Source: Massilibacillus massiliensis
Lineage (GTDB): Bacteria; Bacillota; Negativicutes; FLKF01
NCBI RefSeq assembly: GCF_900086705.1
Contig: NZ_LT575483.1
Location: 249,166 to 313,165 of the forward strand
Direction: 5' to 3'
Length of the DNA: 64,000 nucleotides
A program made the translations under genes and the position numbers. Shown here one piece after another: positions 14,547 to 24,600 of this stretch. Within the stretch, counting starts at the first letter, position 1. Every line of letters begins with the position of its first letter. The notes beneath the pieces are model-generated. The model was not told the origin of the DNA, did not search any database, and saw only the letters and a list, made by a program, of their open reading frames with translations.

Positions 14547-14980
14547 TTTTTATTCCTCCGTATCACCTTCATAGAACATTGATTTTACTGGCCTTACCAA
14601 GAACATAATTTTTTCCATGACTTAAAGTACTCTTCTTATTACCTTTTATGACACCGAATTGACTTACTTTATCTATAAAACTCAGTAGGCAAGCGATAGA
14701 CAGCCTGCAAACTTAGGCAAAGAAATCAAGTTTGTTCTCCATTATAATATATCCATAAGGCTTTTGCAAAAACCTTTAAATAGCTTATTTTATAAACTGC
14801 AATAATGTACGTTTAGTCACTACTATAGCTAATATATTTTTAACAATAAACTTTCAATATCAATACAGTATTATGTACCAATCCTGAAAATTTCATTAAA
14901 AAGGCTCTATAATAAATGCTGTAATCTCAATCAAAATTAAGACCACAACAATTATTATAGAGCCAACATAATCTAAAGCT
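14547..14980. other. Intergenic stretch without a gene
   Basis: 434 bases between lepB and rbgA contain no convincing ORF on either strand. The only structure seen is the inverted repeat at 14903-14964. The region near 14690-14720 has weak internal complementarity around GGCAAGCG. The promoter of rbgA should be here, but no box pair stands out. Confidence 0.5.
14903..14964 (-). terminator. Inverted repeat after lepB: terminator or relic IS end
   Basis: GGCTCTATAATAA (14903-14915) and its exact complement (14952-14964) are 36 bases apart. On the minus strand the second arm is followed by five T residues, so it can act as a long-looped terminator for lepB, which ends 17 bases upstream. The perfect 13-bp arms beginning GGCTCT also resemble the terminal repeats of ISL3-type insertion sequences, so this may be an internally deleted remnant. 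Confidence 0.5.
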
Positions 14981-15508
14981 TTATGGCAATGTTTTTAAAT
15001 GATCAAATGGCCAAAAAACCATCATTGCCTTTCCCTTAATCAAATTATATGGAACAAAACCAACATCTTTAAAACGACTATCTTCTGAATTATTTCTATT
15101 ATCACCCATAACAAAAATATGTCCTTCCGGTACTGTGGATAATGGATATGAACCTTTCGTTTTATCAAGAATATAAGACTCATTTAATAATTGTTGGTTT
15201 ACGAAAACTCTTCCGTCTTTGATTTCAATCGTATCCCCAGGAACTGCAATTACTCTTTTTATAAAATCTCTGCTCGGATCTTTCGGATAACGAAAAACTA
15301 AAACCTCACCTTTTTCAGGTGCTTTAAAACGATAAATAAATTTATTAACGACTAAACGTTCTTGACTAACCAAAGTTGGACGCATAGATGGTCCTTCAAC
15401 TAAATATAATTCAACAATAAAATAACGAATAAAAAAGGCTAATACAACCGCAACAAGGATTGATATCACCCAATCTTTTATTTCTTCTCCAAGAGATTCT
15501 TTGCTCAT
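14981..15508 (-). CDS. lepB: Signal peptidase I
   Basis: This 175-residue membrane protease removes signal peptides from secreted proteins. One N-terminal membrane segment (about residues 14-33) is followed by the catalytic serine in EGPSMRPTL and the catalytic lysine in DFIKRVIAVPGD. The GDNRNNSEDSR box lies near the C-terminus. The start at 15508 is set by GGGAGG upstream. Its place after rplS, next to the SRP genes, groups targeting and processing functions. Confidence 0.95.
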   Translation of the reverse strand: MSKESLGEEIKDWVISILVAVVLAFFIRYFIVELYLVEGPSMRPTLVSQERLVVNKFIYRFKAPEKGEVLVFRYPKDPSRDFIKRVIAVPGDTIEIKDGRVFVNQQLLNESYILDKTKGSYPLSTVPEGHIFVMGDNRNNSEDSRFKDVGFVPYNLIKGKAMMVFWPFDHLKTLP

Positions 15509-15533
15509 TTGATATCCTCCCACTTAAATAAAG

Positions 15534-15558
15534 AATAGGGACTGAAACAGTCCCTATT
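15534..15558 (-). terminator. Hairpin between rplS and lepB
   Basis: AATAGGGACT and AGTCCCTATT form a perfect 10-bp stem with a five-base loop directly after rplS. Only a short T-rich stretch (CTTTATTT) follows on the minus strand, so it probably attenuates rather than fully stops read-through into lepB. Confidence 0.55.
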
Positions 15559-15568
15559 GCGCGCTCTA

Positions 15569-15910
15569 CTAACGTCTTTCTTTAATACGAGCAGCTTTAC
15601 CAGTAAGGTTACGAAGATAATAAAGTTTTGCACGACGTACAATCCCTCTGCGTGCAACTTCAATTTTTTCAAGTCTAGGAGAATGTACTGGGAAAGTACG
15701 TTCAACACCTATACCATAAGAAATACGTCTTACAGTAAAGGTTTCACGAACTCCGCCGCTTTGACGAGCAATTACTACTCCTTCAAACATCTGAATACGT
15801 TCGCGATTACCTTCGACAACTTTTACATGTACGCGTACAGTATCGCCAGGAATAAATTCAGGAATGTCTGTACGAAGTTGTTCTTGTTCTAAAGCTTGAA
15901 TAATGTTCAT
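15569..15910 (-). CDS. rplS: Ribosomal protein L19
   Basis: This 113-residue protein of the 50S subunit sits at the interface with the 30S subunit. It shows the family sequences [45 protein letters not shown] and [18 protein letters not shown]. The length is normal. A TAAGGAGGA ribosome-binding site precedes the ATG. It follows trmD and the SPOUT methylase, keeping the usual rpsP-rimM-trmD-rplS order. Confidence 0.97.
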   Translation of the reverse strand: MNIIQALEQEQLRTDIPEFIPGDTVRVHVKVVEGNRERIQMFEGVVIARQSGGVRETFTVRRISYGIGVERTFPVHSPRLEKIEVARRGIVRRAKLYYLRNLTGKAARIKERR

Positions 15911-16035
15911 AAGTATATTTTTCCTCCTTAGTTGAGACGTTCATGGCAAATAATTTACTCAGAGGACCGCCCACATACATTTTAAAATTATATCATACTT
16001 GTATTAAAAATTCAAATTTTATATTTCTATATAAA

Positions 16036-16608
16036 CTACGAAATCCACCATTTTTCACCAAGCAACCGATCCAATATAATTGCCACTGCCGCTCTAACAG
16101 GTAAATGATTATAATCACCAGGACCGTAAATCGGTTCAAGAATATAATCAAACTTACGCATGACTTCGTTTTGAATTCCCCATCCTGTACCAAATAAAAT
16201 AAGGTATGGCCTTTGCTCACCTTCTATTTCCGCTCTCAAGTCAGAATAAGAAATTGTATTAGGGTAAATTCGAGCATCTGTTGTAACGATAATCGGTTTC
16301 TTTTTTTCTTTTTTTTCAATCTCTTTCACAGCGTCTTCTATGTTTTTTACTAAATTTAAAATTTGAAAAGCTTCTTTACGATCTGAATGGTGTTGCCCGC
16401 CATAACCAGTTTGCCAATATTCAATTATGTCATTTGCAATTTCTTGTTGCTTCTCTATAGGATGAATAATAAAATACTGTTTTATATTATAGGTACGTGC
16501 ACTTCTAGCAATATCATGAATATCAAAATTAGTCAAAGCTGTCGTTACGATTTGATCGTGTTTATTATAAATCGGATAATGTACTAACCCAATATATACA
16601 GTCGGCAT
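16036..16608 (-). CDS. SPOUT-type RNA methyltransferase (PF09936 family)
   Basis: This 190-residue protein starts at 16608 behind GGAGGTG. It begins VYIGLVHYPIYNK, with NFDIHDIARSARTY and, near the C-terminus, LFGTGWGIQNEVM and LPVRAAVAIILDRLLG, the AdoMet-knot pattern of a small RNA-methylase family often encoded between trmD and rplS. The RNA target is not established. It starts within three bases of the trmD stop, so the two are coupled. Confidence 0.85.
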   Translation of the reverse strand: MPTVYIGLVHYPIYNKHDQIVTTALTNFDIHDIARSARTYNIKQYFIIHPIEKQQEIANDIIEYWQTGYGGQHHSDRKEAFQILNLVKNIEDAVKEIEKKEKKKPIIVTTDARIYPNTISYSDLRAEIEGEQRPYLILFGTGWGIQNEVMRKFDYILEPIYGPGDYNHLPVRAAVAIILDRLLGEKWWIS

Positions 16609-16609
16609 A

Positions 16610-17356
16610 TTATTCACCTCCAAGTTCCGATTTTATTTGTTCTAATAATTTTTTCTGCATGTCACTAAGCTCTATCGACTCAAGTAAATCCGGTCTATGA
16701 ATCCATGTATTTTTTAAAGATTCCTTTTGCCGCCATTTTTCAATTTTCCCATGATCTCCTGATAATAAAATATCTGGAACATTCCATCCATTAAATTCAC
16801 GCGGTCTGGTATATTGCGGATATTCTAATAAGCCATTATAAAAAGAATCTGTCGTTGCAGACTTTGAAGAGCCAAGAACACCTGGAAGCATCCTTGCTAC
16901 TGCATCAATAATAACCATTGCTGCTAGCTCTCCACCGGTCAAAACATAATCGCCAATCGAGATTGCTTCATCCACCAAGTGGGTTGAAATCCTAGCATCG
17001 AATCCTTCATAATGACCACAAACAAAAATTAATTGTTCATATGCAGCTAATGATTTTGCTTTTTTTTGTGAAAAGGTCTTTCCACTTGGACACATTAATA
17101 AAGTCCGCTTTTTAGAAATATTGGTAATTGTTTTTACATGTTCAACAGCACGAAAGATAGGCTCAGGTTTTAACACCATTCCTTCCCCACCACCAAAAGG
17201 ATAATCATCAACCATTTGATGTTTATCGTATGCAAACTCACGCGGATTTACGATATTAATATCTAAAATCCTACCATCAACTGCTCTTTTAATCATACTT
17301 TGACCAAAGGGGCCTTGAAACATATCCGGGAATAAAGAAACTATATCAATACGCAT
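16610..17356 (-). CDS. trmD: tRNA (guanine37-N1)-methyltransferase TrmD
   Basis: This 248-residue enzyme methylates G37 of tRNAs reading CNN codons, guarding against frameshifts. Visible motifs are IDIVSLFPDMF at the start, VDDYPFGGGEGMVLKPEP, VCGHYEGFDARI and SIGDYVLTGGELAAM, which form the trefoil-knot AdoMet site. It lies two bases after rimM and is followed at once by the SPOUT methylase gene. Confidence 0.97.
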   Translation of the reverse strand: MRIDIVSLFPDMFQGPFGQSMIKRAVDGRILDINIVNPREFAYDKHQMVDDYPFGGGEGMVLKPEPIFRAVEHVKTITNISKKRTLLMCPSGKTFSQKKAKSLAAYEQLIFVCGHYEGFDARISTHLVDEAISIGDYVLTGGELAAMVIIDAVARMLPGVLGSSKSATTDSFYNGLLEYPQYTRPREFNGWNVPDILLSGDHGKIEKWRQKESLKNTWIHRPDLLESIELSDMQKKLLEQIKSELGGE

Positions 17357-17358
17357 AA

Positions 17359-17853
17359 TTATTCCATCTCTTCTTGTAAAACAACATCTATTTTACCAGC
17401 TTGCACATCTATATTTTTGATAACTTTTTTTAATGCAGGAATTAATATCTGTCTCCCCTGATGATTTACTATATAAACATCATTACTTCCCGTTTTTAAA
17501 ATTTGCCCAATTTGACCGAGACACTCATTCTTTTCATTGTAAACTTCCAAACCAATAATATCAAAGCTATAATATTCACCATCATTAAGTGGAGGAACAT
17601 CCTTGCGATCAACCTTTAGAAGCTTACCTTTAAAAGGTTCGATCGCCTCCCGAGTGTCAATCCCCTTAAATTTCAAGATTACAAATTGGTTACTATATTT
17701 AACATTTTCAATCTCAATACAAGTCTGCTCATCTACAAATACATTCTTTAAGGATTGAAATCGATCCGGAAAATCAGTGAGTGGAACAATACGCACTTCA
17801 CCCCGCACACCGTGCGGGGCACCTATTTTACCAATAATAATTTTTTCTTTCAT
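17359..17853 (-). CDS. rimM: 16S rRNA processing protein RimM
   Basis: A protein of about 165 residues that binds S19 and helps mature the 30S head. It has the N-terminal KIGAPHGVRGEVRIVPLTDFPDRF signature, a central EPFKGKLLKV segment and a C-terminal PRC-barrel (GEYYSFDIIGLEVY...LIPALKKVIKNID). The start is ambiguous: GTG-ATG-ATG overlaps the ylqD stop codon, and any of the three (17859, 17856, 17853) could be used. The overlap implies coupling. Confidence 0.93.
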   Translation of the reverse strand: MKEKIIIGKIGAPHGVRGEVRIVPLTDFPDRFQSLKNVFVDEQTCIEIENVKYSNQFVILKFKGIDTREAIEPFKGKLLKVDRKDVPPLNDGEYYSFDIIGLEVYNEKNECLGQIGQILKTGSNDVYIVNHQGRQILIPALKKVIKNIDVQAGKIDVVLQEEME

Positions 17854-17858
17854 CATCA

Positions 17859-18266
17859 CTAACTACGGAAAGCCAATACTTTACCATCTTCTAAAAGAAT
17901 TTCAGCATTTAATAACTGTGGTAATTCATCGCCAACTTTAACTTCAATAATACGTTCCAATGTTCCTTGAACAATTTCCGAACCAATTTCTAATTGAGCA
18001 GTCTCTTTTAACTTTTCTAATAAATGATTTTTAAATTCAAGTCTTTTTTGTTTCTCACCTTCAATTTGCTGTCTTAATGCCACTAATCCCTGTGCATCTT
18101 GTTTTGCTTGTTCAGCCATGATCCGTTTCGCATGAAACTCAATCTGCTGTAATTCAAGATCAGCTTTTTTAATATTTTCTTGAATTTCGTGCTCCAACTG
18201 TTTTTTTAAAGCTTCTGTAACCTTAGCTTTAATTGTAATTGGGCATTTTAGTGTCATACTTTCCAT
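17859..18266 (-). CDS. ylqD: YlqD family protein
   Basis: This 135-residue protein has a central helical coiled-coil section (about residues 20-90, Gln/Glu/Lys-rich) and a C-terminal segment GSEIVQGTLERIIEVKVGDEL. The position between khpA and rimM and the overall shape match B. subtilis YlqD; the function is unknown. The start at 18266 is chosen for its GAGGTG site. The frame is open upstream through the hairpin at 18318-18360, which is not expected to be coding. Confidence 0.8.
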   Translation of the reverse strand: MESMTLKCPITIKAKVTEALKKQLEHEIQENIKKADLELQQIEFHAKRIMAEQAKQDAQGLVALRQQIEGEKQKRLEFKNHLLEKLKETAQLEIGSEIVQGTLERIIEVKVGDELPQLLNAEILLEDGKVLAFRS

Positions 18267-18317
18267 CTTTATCAACACCTCTATTTTCTTTACATTTTTC
18301 TTTATGATAAACAAGTA

Positions 18318-18360
18318 GCGGCAATATCCCCCACTGATAAGATGGAGGATTTTTTGCCGC
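18318..18360 (-). other. Strong intergenic hairpin between khpA and ylqD
   Basis: GCGGCAA and TTGCCGC close a 43-base structure with an inner ATCCCCC/GGAGGAT-type pairing. It lies six bases after the khpA stop codon. There is no T-run on the minus strand, so it is more likely an RNA-processing or stability element than a terminator. Confidence 0.5.
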
Positions 18361-18365
18361 ATAAT

Positions 18366-18593
18366 TTAAATAATTTCAACTGTTACTTTTTTATTTTCAC
18401 GGGTAGAAGCTGCTTTCACAACCGTACGTAAAGCTTTCGCAATACGACCTTGCTTACCAATTACTTTTCCCATGTCATCCGGAGCAACATGTAATTCACA
18501 AATCGTAACATTGTTACTTTCTATTTCTTTTACAACAACTTGTTCTGGATTTTGTACTAATGCCTTGGCGATAACTTCAACAATTTCTTTCAT
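18366..18593 (-). CDS. khpA: KH-domain RNA-binding protein KhpA (YlqC)
   Basis: This 75-residue protein is a single KH domain with the GKVIGKQGRIAKALRTVVKAAS helix-loop-helix that contacts RNA. In other Firmicutes it pairs with KhpB (Jag) and affects cell-wall growth and small-RNA binding. It lies six bases after rpsP, the usual neighbour. Confidence 0.95.
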   Translation of the reverse strand: MKEIVEVIAKALVQNPEQVVVKEIESNNVTICELHVAPDDMGKVIGKQGRIAKALRTVVKAASTRENKKVTVEII

Positions 18594-18599
18594 CGTTTA

Positions 18600-18881
18600 T
18601 TACGCCTCTTTCTTAGTGCGCTTTACTTCATCCCATTTAGCCATTATGCCTTGCTTGCTAAATAAAGATTTAACAGTATCTGTAGGCTGAGCACCTTTAC
18701 TCATCCACTCAAGCGCCTTTTCTTCATCAATTTTGATAACAGCAGGTTCTTTTGTAGAATCATAATGTCCTAAAATCTCAATAAAACGTCCATCACGCGG
18801 AGAACGAGAATCAGCTACAACCACACGATAAAAAGGGTTCTTTTTTGCCCCCATTCGATTTAAACGAATTTTAACTGCCAT
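18600..18881 (-). CDS. rpsP: Ribosomal protein S16
   Basis: This 93-residue protein of the 30S subunit shows [33 protein letters not shown] and PTDTVKSLF. The start at 18881 is fixed by GGAGGTG and by the invariant MAVKIRL beginning. It follows ffh within 34 bases. Confidence 0.97.
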   Translation of the reverse strand: MAVKIRLNRMGAKKNPFYRVVVADSRSPRDGRFIEILGHYDSTKEPAVIKIDEEKALEWMSKGAQPTDTVKSLFSKQGIMAKWDEVKRTKKEA

Positions 18882-18914
18882 AAAATATTCACCTCCTTTA
18901 CAAATCAAATAAAT

Positions 18915-20264
18915 TTATTTCATAAAAGGTAACTTAAAACCGCCTAATCCTTTGCCGTTTTTCTGTAGACCTTTCATTTTCTTAATCATTTTTTTCGTTT
19001 CAGCAAACTGTTTTAATAATTTATTAACATCTTGCACTCTTGTGCCACTACCTAATGCAATACGTTTACGCCTACTACCATTAATAATATTGATATCACG
19101 ACGTTCTTTAGGTGTCATTGAATAGATAATCGCCTCAATATGTTTGAGGTCTTTTTCATTAAATTCGACATCTCCAAGTTTTTTCTTTAAATTGCCCATA
19201 CCTGGAATCATACTTAAAATTTGTTCCATAGAACCAAGTTTTCTGACTTGCTGCATTTGTACAAGAAAGTCATCCAATGTAAAATCATCTTTACGAAATT
19301 TCTTTTCCATTGCTTGCGCTTGTTCTAAATCGAATGTAGATTGAGCCTTTTCAATCAAGCTCAACACATCACCCATGCCTAAGATTCGAGAAGCCATCCG
19401 ATCAGGATGAAAAGCTTCTAATGCCTCTAACTTTTCACCCATCCCAACAAACTTTATAGGACATCCAGTAACTGCTTTTACAGAAAGTGCAGCACCGCCT
19501 CGCGCATCACCATCTAGCTTGGTTAATATAACCCCATCAAGACCAAGGTCTTGATTAAAACTTTCTGCAACGTTCACCGCATCCTGCCCAGTCATAGCAT
19601 CTACAACCAGTAAAATTTCATGTGGCTTTACACCTTGCTTAATTAGCTTTAGTTCTTGCATTAATTCTTCATTAATATGCAAACGACCAGCTGTATCAAT
19701 AATCACAATATCATTGGCATGTGAAACAGCTTGCTCTACGGCCTTTTCTGCAATCATTACCGGATTGGTACCTTCAGGCATAGAGAAAACAGGTAAATCC
19801 AATTGTTGCCCTAATACTTGTAATTGTTTTATCGCTGCCGGACGATAAATATCTGCTGCTACAAGTAAAGGTCTTTTATTCTGTTTCTTTAACGACAATG
19901 CTAACTTGCCTACCGAAGTCGTTTTACCAGCACCTTGTAATCCCACCAACATAATAATTGTAGGGGGTCTTGATGAAATATTAATACGACTTTGCGTACC
20001 TCCCATTAATGTGGTTAATTCATCATTTACAATCTTTATAACAACTTGCGCAGGAGTAAGCGTTTCCAAGACTTCTTGTCCAATCGCTCGTTCTTTTACC
20101 TTAGCAATGAAATCTTTTACAACCTTGAAGTTAACATCGGCCTCCAGTAACGCCATACGAACTTCACGCATGGCTTCATTAACATCAGCTTCTGTTAATT
20201 TACCATGTCCACGCAACTTTTTGAAAGTTTTCTGTAGCTTATCGGCTAAACCTTCAAAAATCAT
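18915..20264 (-). CDS. ffh: Signal recognition particle GTPase Ffh
   Basis: This 449-residue protein binds signal peptides on the ribosome together with the SRP RNA. The N and G domains carry GLQGAGKTTSVGKLAL (P-loop), DTAGRLHI and TKLDGDARGGAAL. The Met-rich M domain (about 300-449) has SMIPGMGNLKKK and GSGTRVQDVNKLLKQF. The start at 20264 follows a GAGG site. ylxM overlaps just upstream and ftsY lies further up, so the SRP protein, its helper and its receptor are clustered. Confidence 0.97.
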   Translation of the reverse strand: MIFEGLADKLQKTFKKLRGHGKLTEADVNEAMREVRMALLEADVNFKVVKDFIAKVKERAIGQEVLETLTPAQVVIKIVNDELTTLMGGTQSRINISSRPPTIIMLVGLQGAGKTTSVGKLALSLKKQNKRPLLVAADIYRPAAIKQLQVLGQQLDLPVFSMPEGTNPVMIAEKAVEQAVSHANDIVIIDTAGRLHINEELMQELKLIKQGVKPHEILLVVDAMTGQDAVNVAESFNQDLGLDGVILTKLDGDARGGAALSVKAVTGCPIKFVGMGEKLEALEAFHPDRMASRILGMGDVLSLIEKAQSTFDLEQAQAMEKKFRKDDFTLDDFLVQMQQVRKLGSMEQILSMIPGMGNLKKKLGDVEFNEKDLKHIEAIIYSMTPKERRDINIINGSRRKRIALGSGTRVQDVNKLLKQFAETKKMIKKMKGLQKNGKGLGGFKLPFMK

Positions 20265-20265
20265 G

Positions 20266-20625
20266 TTATACCTCCTCAATTTTACCAATTAATTTGGAAA
20301 GTTTTATTAAAACAGCCTTTATATCTGCTCTTTCAGATGAGTTTTCCGGCAAATGTTCAATTACATCATAAATTGCCTTTATTTCATGTTGTTCTTGTTG
20401 ATACCGCTCTACCAACTTAAGTTTTTCTTCATATGATGTCAACACTTGTTCTGCTCTATGAATAATATCATAAATTGCCTGTCGTGAAACACTAAATTGA
20501 TCAGCAATTTCTGATAAAGATAAATCATGTAAAAAATGCATTTCAAGACAACGCTGTTGTTTCTCTGTAAGTAATGCGCCATAAAAATCAAATAAAATGC
20601 TGATTTTTAATAACTTATCCAACAT
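20266..20625 (-). CDS. ylxM: YlxM-type SRP-associated helix-turn-helix protein
   Basis: This 119-residue protein begins MLDKLLKISILFDFYGALLTEKQ and has a sigma-factor-4-like helix-turn-helix (LSLSEIADQFSVSRQAIYDIIHRAE). It is encoded between ftsY and ffh as in most Firmicutes. In streptococci YlxM stimulates the SRP GTPase cycle. The start at 20625 follows AGGTGG and gives the family length. The gene ends one base before the ffh start codon. Confidence 0.93.
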   Translation of the reverse strand: MLDKLLKISILFDFYGALLTEKQQRCLEMHFLHDLSLSEIADQFSVSRQAIYDIIHRAEQVLTSYEEKLKLVERYQQEQHEIKAIYDVIEHLPENSSERADIKAVLIKLSKLIGKIEEV

Positions 20626-20724
20626 AATGAACCACCTATCATTGTCTATTGCCATAATTACCTGACAAGGTAATTCACTTGACTTATGTATTATATACAA
20701 TCTTTTTTGCAATGTCAAGTTATT

Positions 20725-21642
20725 TTACTTGTCATCAAATAATGCTTTTGCAAACTCGTCTGCATGAAATGGACGAAGATCATTTATCCCTTCACCAACA
20801 CCAATCCACTTGACAGGCATATTCAATTCTGATTTAATCCCAATAACAACTCCACCTTTTGCTGTTCCATCCAATTTAGTTAAAACAACTCCAGAAACTG
20901 GTGCGGCTTTTGAAAAAAGTTCGGCTTGATTAATAGCATTTTGTCCTGTTGTAGCATCTAATACTAAAAGTGTTTCATGTGGAGCCTCTGGAATTTCTTT
21001 TTGAATTACCCGACTAATTTTCTTTAATTCTTCCATAAGATTAAATTTCGTGTGTAGCCGTCCCGCAGTATCAATAATCAATACGTCGACCTTTCTTGCT
21101 TTTGCAGCTTTTACTGCATCAAATGCAACGGCTGCCGGATCAGAACCCTCTGAATGTTTGATTAGATCAGCCTGAATTCTTTCTCCCCATATTTCTAATT
21201 GATCAATTGCAGCTGCTCTAAATGTATCAGCAGCTGCCAGCATTACAGTTTTTCCTTGTTCTCTATAATAATTGCCCAATTTACCAATTGTTGTCGTCTT
21301 ACCAACTCCATTTACGCCAACAACCTCAATTACAGTAGGTGGATTTTCCGCCATTATACTTGTATCTTCACCTTCATTTAAAATTGCAGTAATTTTCTCT
21401 TGTAGAAATGGCTTTAAGTCTCCCGGCTCTTTTATTTCTTTATTTCTAATCCCTTTACGAATTTCTTCCATTAAACGTGTAGATGTTTTTACGCCAACAT
21501 CAGCCATAATTAAAGCTTCTTCTAAATCATCTAAAAATTCATCATCAATTTTGGCATAGCCAATAACAATTTGTTCAATTTTTTCAGTAAAACTTTGTCT
21601 CGTATTCGCTAAACCTTTTTTCAATTTATCAAAAAAACCCAT
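20725..21642 (-). CDS. ftsY: SRP receptor FtsY
   Basis: This 305-residue membrane-associated GTPase docks Ffh-ribosome complexes at the translocon. It has the N domain (FFDKLKKGLANTR), P-loop GVNGVGKTTTIGKL, DTAGRLHTK, TKLDGTAKGGV and the C-terminal GVGEGINDLRPF. It lacks the long acidic A domain of E. coli, as usual in Firmicutes. smc ends 20 bases upstream, the standard smc-ftsY pair. Confidence 0.97.
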   Translation of the reverse strand: MGFFDKLKKGLANTRQSFTEKIEQIVIGYAKIDDEFLDDLEEALIMADVGVKTSTRLMEEIRKGIRNKEIKEPGDLKPFLQEKITAILNEGEDTSIMAENPPTVIEVVGVNGVGKTTTIGKLGNYYREQGKTVMLAAADTFRAAAIDQLEIWGERIQADLIKHSEGSDPAAVAFDAVKAAKARKVDVLIIDTAGRLHTKFNLMEELKKISRVIQKEIPEAPHETLLVLDATTGQNAINQAELFSKAAPVSGVVLTKLDGTAKGGVVIGIKSELNMPVKWIGVGEGINDLRPFHADEFAKALFDDK

Positions 21643-21662
21643 AACGATTCCCCCAATATGAA

Positions 21663-24600
21663 TTAAATTATTTCATCTTCTAACTTTACAGAAATAACTT
21701 TTGAAACACCTGAATCTTCCACAGTAACACCATGCATAACATCAGCGACTTGCATCGTTCCTTTTCGATGCGTCACAACAATAAATTGCGTCTGCTTTGA
21801 AAAGTCTTTTAAAAAAGAACCAAATCGATCAACATTTGCCTCATCTAATGGTGCATCAATCTCGTCAACAACGGTAAAAGGAGCTGGCTTAAAACTTAAA
21901 AAGGAAAATAAAAGTGCAATTACTGTTAACGCTCTTTCTCCACCAGATAAAACAGATAAACTTTGCGATTTCTTTTCAGGAGGCTGTACAATAATTTCAA
22001 TTCCTGCTTCAAGAACACTTTTATCCGTATTCGATAGTTCTAATCTAGCTTGTCCGCCCCCAAATAAATTACTAAAAATATGCCCAAAAAACGTATTAAT
22101 TTTTTCAAAGGCATTCAGAAATTGCTTTGACATTGTTATATCAATCTCTTTTATAATACCATTTAAGTAGTCCTTCGCAATAACTAAATCGTCAATTTGT
22201 TTTTTCATGAAATGATATCTTTCATTCAAAATCTCATATTCTTGAATTGCATTTGGGTTGACACTTCCCAGCGCATTTATCTGGATTTCCAGATCTTTAA
22301 TTTGCTTACCTAAAATATCATTTTTTTCGTCTGTTTTTAACGCAGTTGCTTCTTCAATTGATACTTCATAATTTTTTTCTAATTGTTCAACGCAATGATT
22401 CATTTCAAATTGATATTTTGTATATAAAATATCAATTTGATGCATTCTATTTTGTATTTCATTATGCTTTTTTCGTATCTCTTTAATTAGCTTATCATTT
22501 TCTTGTATTTTTGCTAATTTCTCTAACTTGATTGAATGAAAATTATTATAATCTTTTTCTGCTATCGCTTTTATTTCTTTAAGTCTAAAATTACAAGTAT
22601 TCAATTCCACTAATTCTTTTTTTATAGTACGTAACGTATTCTCTACCCTATCCAGTTCATTTTGTAAATTAATAGAATTTTGTTGATATTGCTCTAATTC
22701 CAAATCCAACATTTTACTCATTTCCTGATTTTGAATAATTTCCTGTTGCAACATCTTACTTTTTATTCTCGTATCAACTAAGCTCTCCATAATTTTATTT
22801 TTTTCTTCTTTAAGTTCTTTTAATGTCATTGTCGCATTTTCATCATCTGTTTTTTGCGTAAAATCTAGCATCTCAAGTTTAGCTATAGACTCTTGTGTAT
22901 GTAACTTATCTGCTTCAATTTTATCAAGTTCTATCTCATACGCATTTAATTGCTCACATAACCTACTCAGTAAGTTTTTATTACGGTCTGATTCTAATTG
23001 ATAATTTTCTACATGAACTCTAAGCTCAGCTTGTTCTACCTTATATTGCTGCTTACTATTATCAATTTCAAGAATTCTTTTTTGATACACCTTTAATTGC
23101 TCTTCTATTTTTTTCTGCTGCGGCTGATAATCTTTCATTTTTTGCTCTAATGAAATAATTGCACGCTGTACATTTTCTATTTCGCTTGATCTGTTTAGAA
23201 AACTCGCTTCTCGCCTCTGAATGCTTCCACCCGTCATAGATCCACCAGGATTCACTACCTCTCCTTCTAAAGTTACAATTCTCACTTTAAAATTTTGTCT
23301 ACGTGCTAATTTAAGGGCAACATCAATATTGGTGACAACAATTGTTCGTGCAAGTAAAAATTCAATTATTTTTCGATATTTAATATCGCAGTCAACAAGC
23401 CGATCTGCATAATCAATGAATCCACCCATATCTTTAAAACTATTGTCTCGCTGAATTTTGGCCCCATTTACGATTGTATTCAATGGGAAAAAAGTAACGC
23501 GCCCTAGTTTTTCTTTTCTTAAATATGCAATAGCTTCTTTAGCAATCGAATCATTTTCAGCAATAATGTTTTGCAAATTACCGCCAAGAGCAATTTCTAT
23601 AGCAATAACATAATTTTCAGGGACGGAAATAACCTCTGCAACGGCTCCACAAATACCTACGTTCCATGGATTATTTCCTTTAAGAATGGCTTTTGTTGCT
23701 CTTCCAAACCCTTCATATTCCTTTTGCATTCCAGTTAGAAATTGTACTCTGGTTTTAGATTCATTTAAAGCTTGTATGCACCTATTTACTTCCGCATTAA
23801 GAAAATCAAGTTGTTTCGTATATTCTTGTGCTTTTAGTGTTAATTCTGTTCTTATGGTATCACTTTTTTGAATTTCTAAAGAAATCGTATCTAATTTATA
23901 TTTCAATTCATTAACCCCAGATACATCTCTTTCTATTTGCAAATCACAAGATACTTTTTCACGCTCCAAAGAAGAAATCATATTTTTCAACTTATCAATA
24001 TCTCTTTGTAAAACAATACACTTATTTTTTTCACTCACAAGATTTTTAACTTGTTCTAACGATTCTTCCTTTATTTTAGTAATTTGATCTTCAGTATTTT
24101 TAATTTTCACACTTAATATTTGTTCAATCTTCCTCTGTTCTTCGGAAAAAGTTTCTAATTTAATTTCTTGTTCTTGTAAACAGACTAAAGACGCCTGTGT
24201 TTTTGTCAATTTAACCTGAGCATCTGTACGCTTTTGATCAACAGTTTTCATTTCGTTTTTTACGCGAAAACTACTTTCCTCACTTTGTTTTATTCTTTCT
24301 TGGTAAACTGTAATGTTACTCTGATTTTTCTCTATTTTTCCAACCAGTTCATTGTTCTTTTCTATTAACAAATTTAATGATTTTTCTACTTCAATAAGTT
24401 CATTATTTAATTGTTCTCTCGCTACTTCTTGTAAATTTAATTCTGTATTTACCATTTGCTCATCTTGAATCACAATATTTTTCTGTTTTTTACTATCATG
24501 AAAAAAGTTCTTATACTTATCAAAATTATTCATTAATACAGTTATTTTTGAAACACGAAATTTATCATTAAGTTCATTAAATTTCTCTGTTTTTTTAGCA

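Noticed and set aside
15911-16035. Ribosomal leader RNA before rplS
   Set aside because: The 125 bases show no clear stem structure matching known L19 or L20 leaders.
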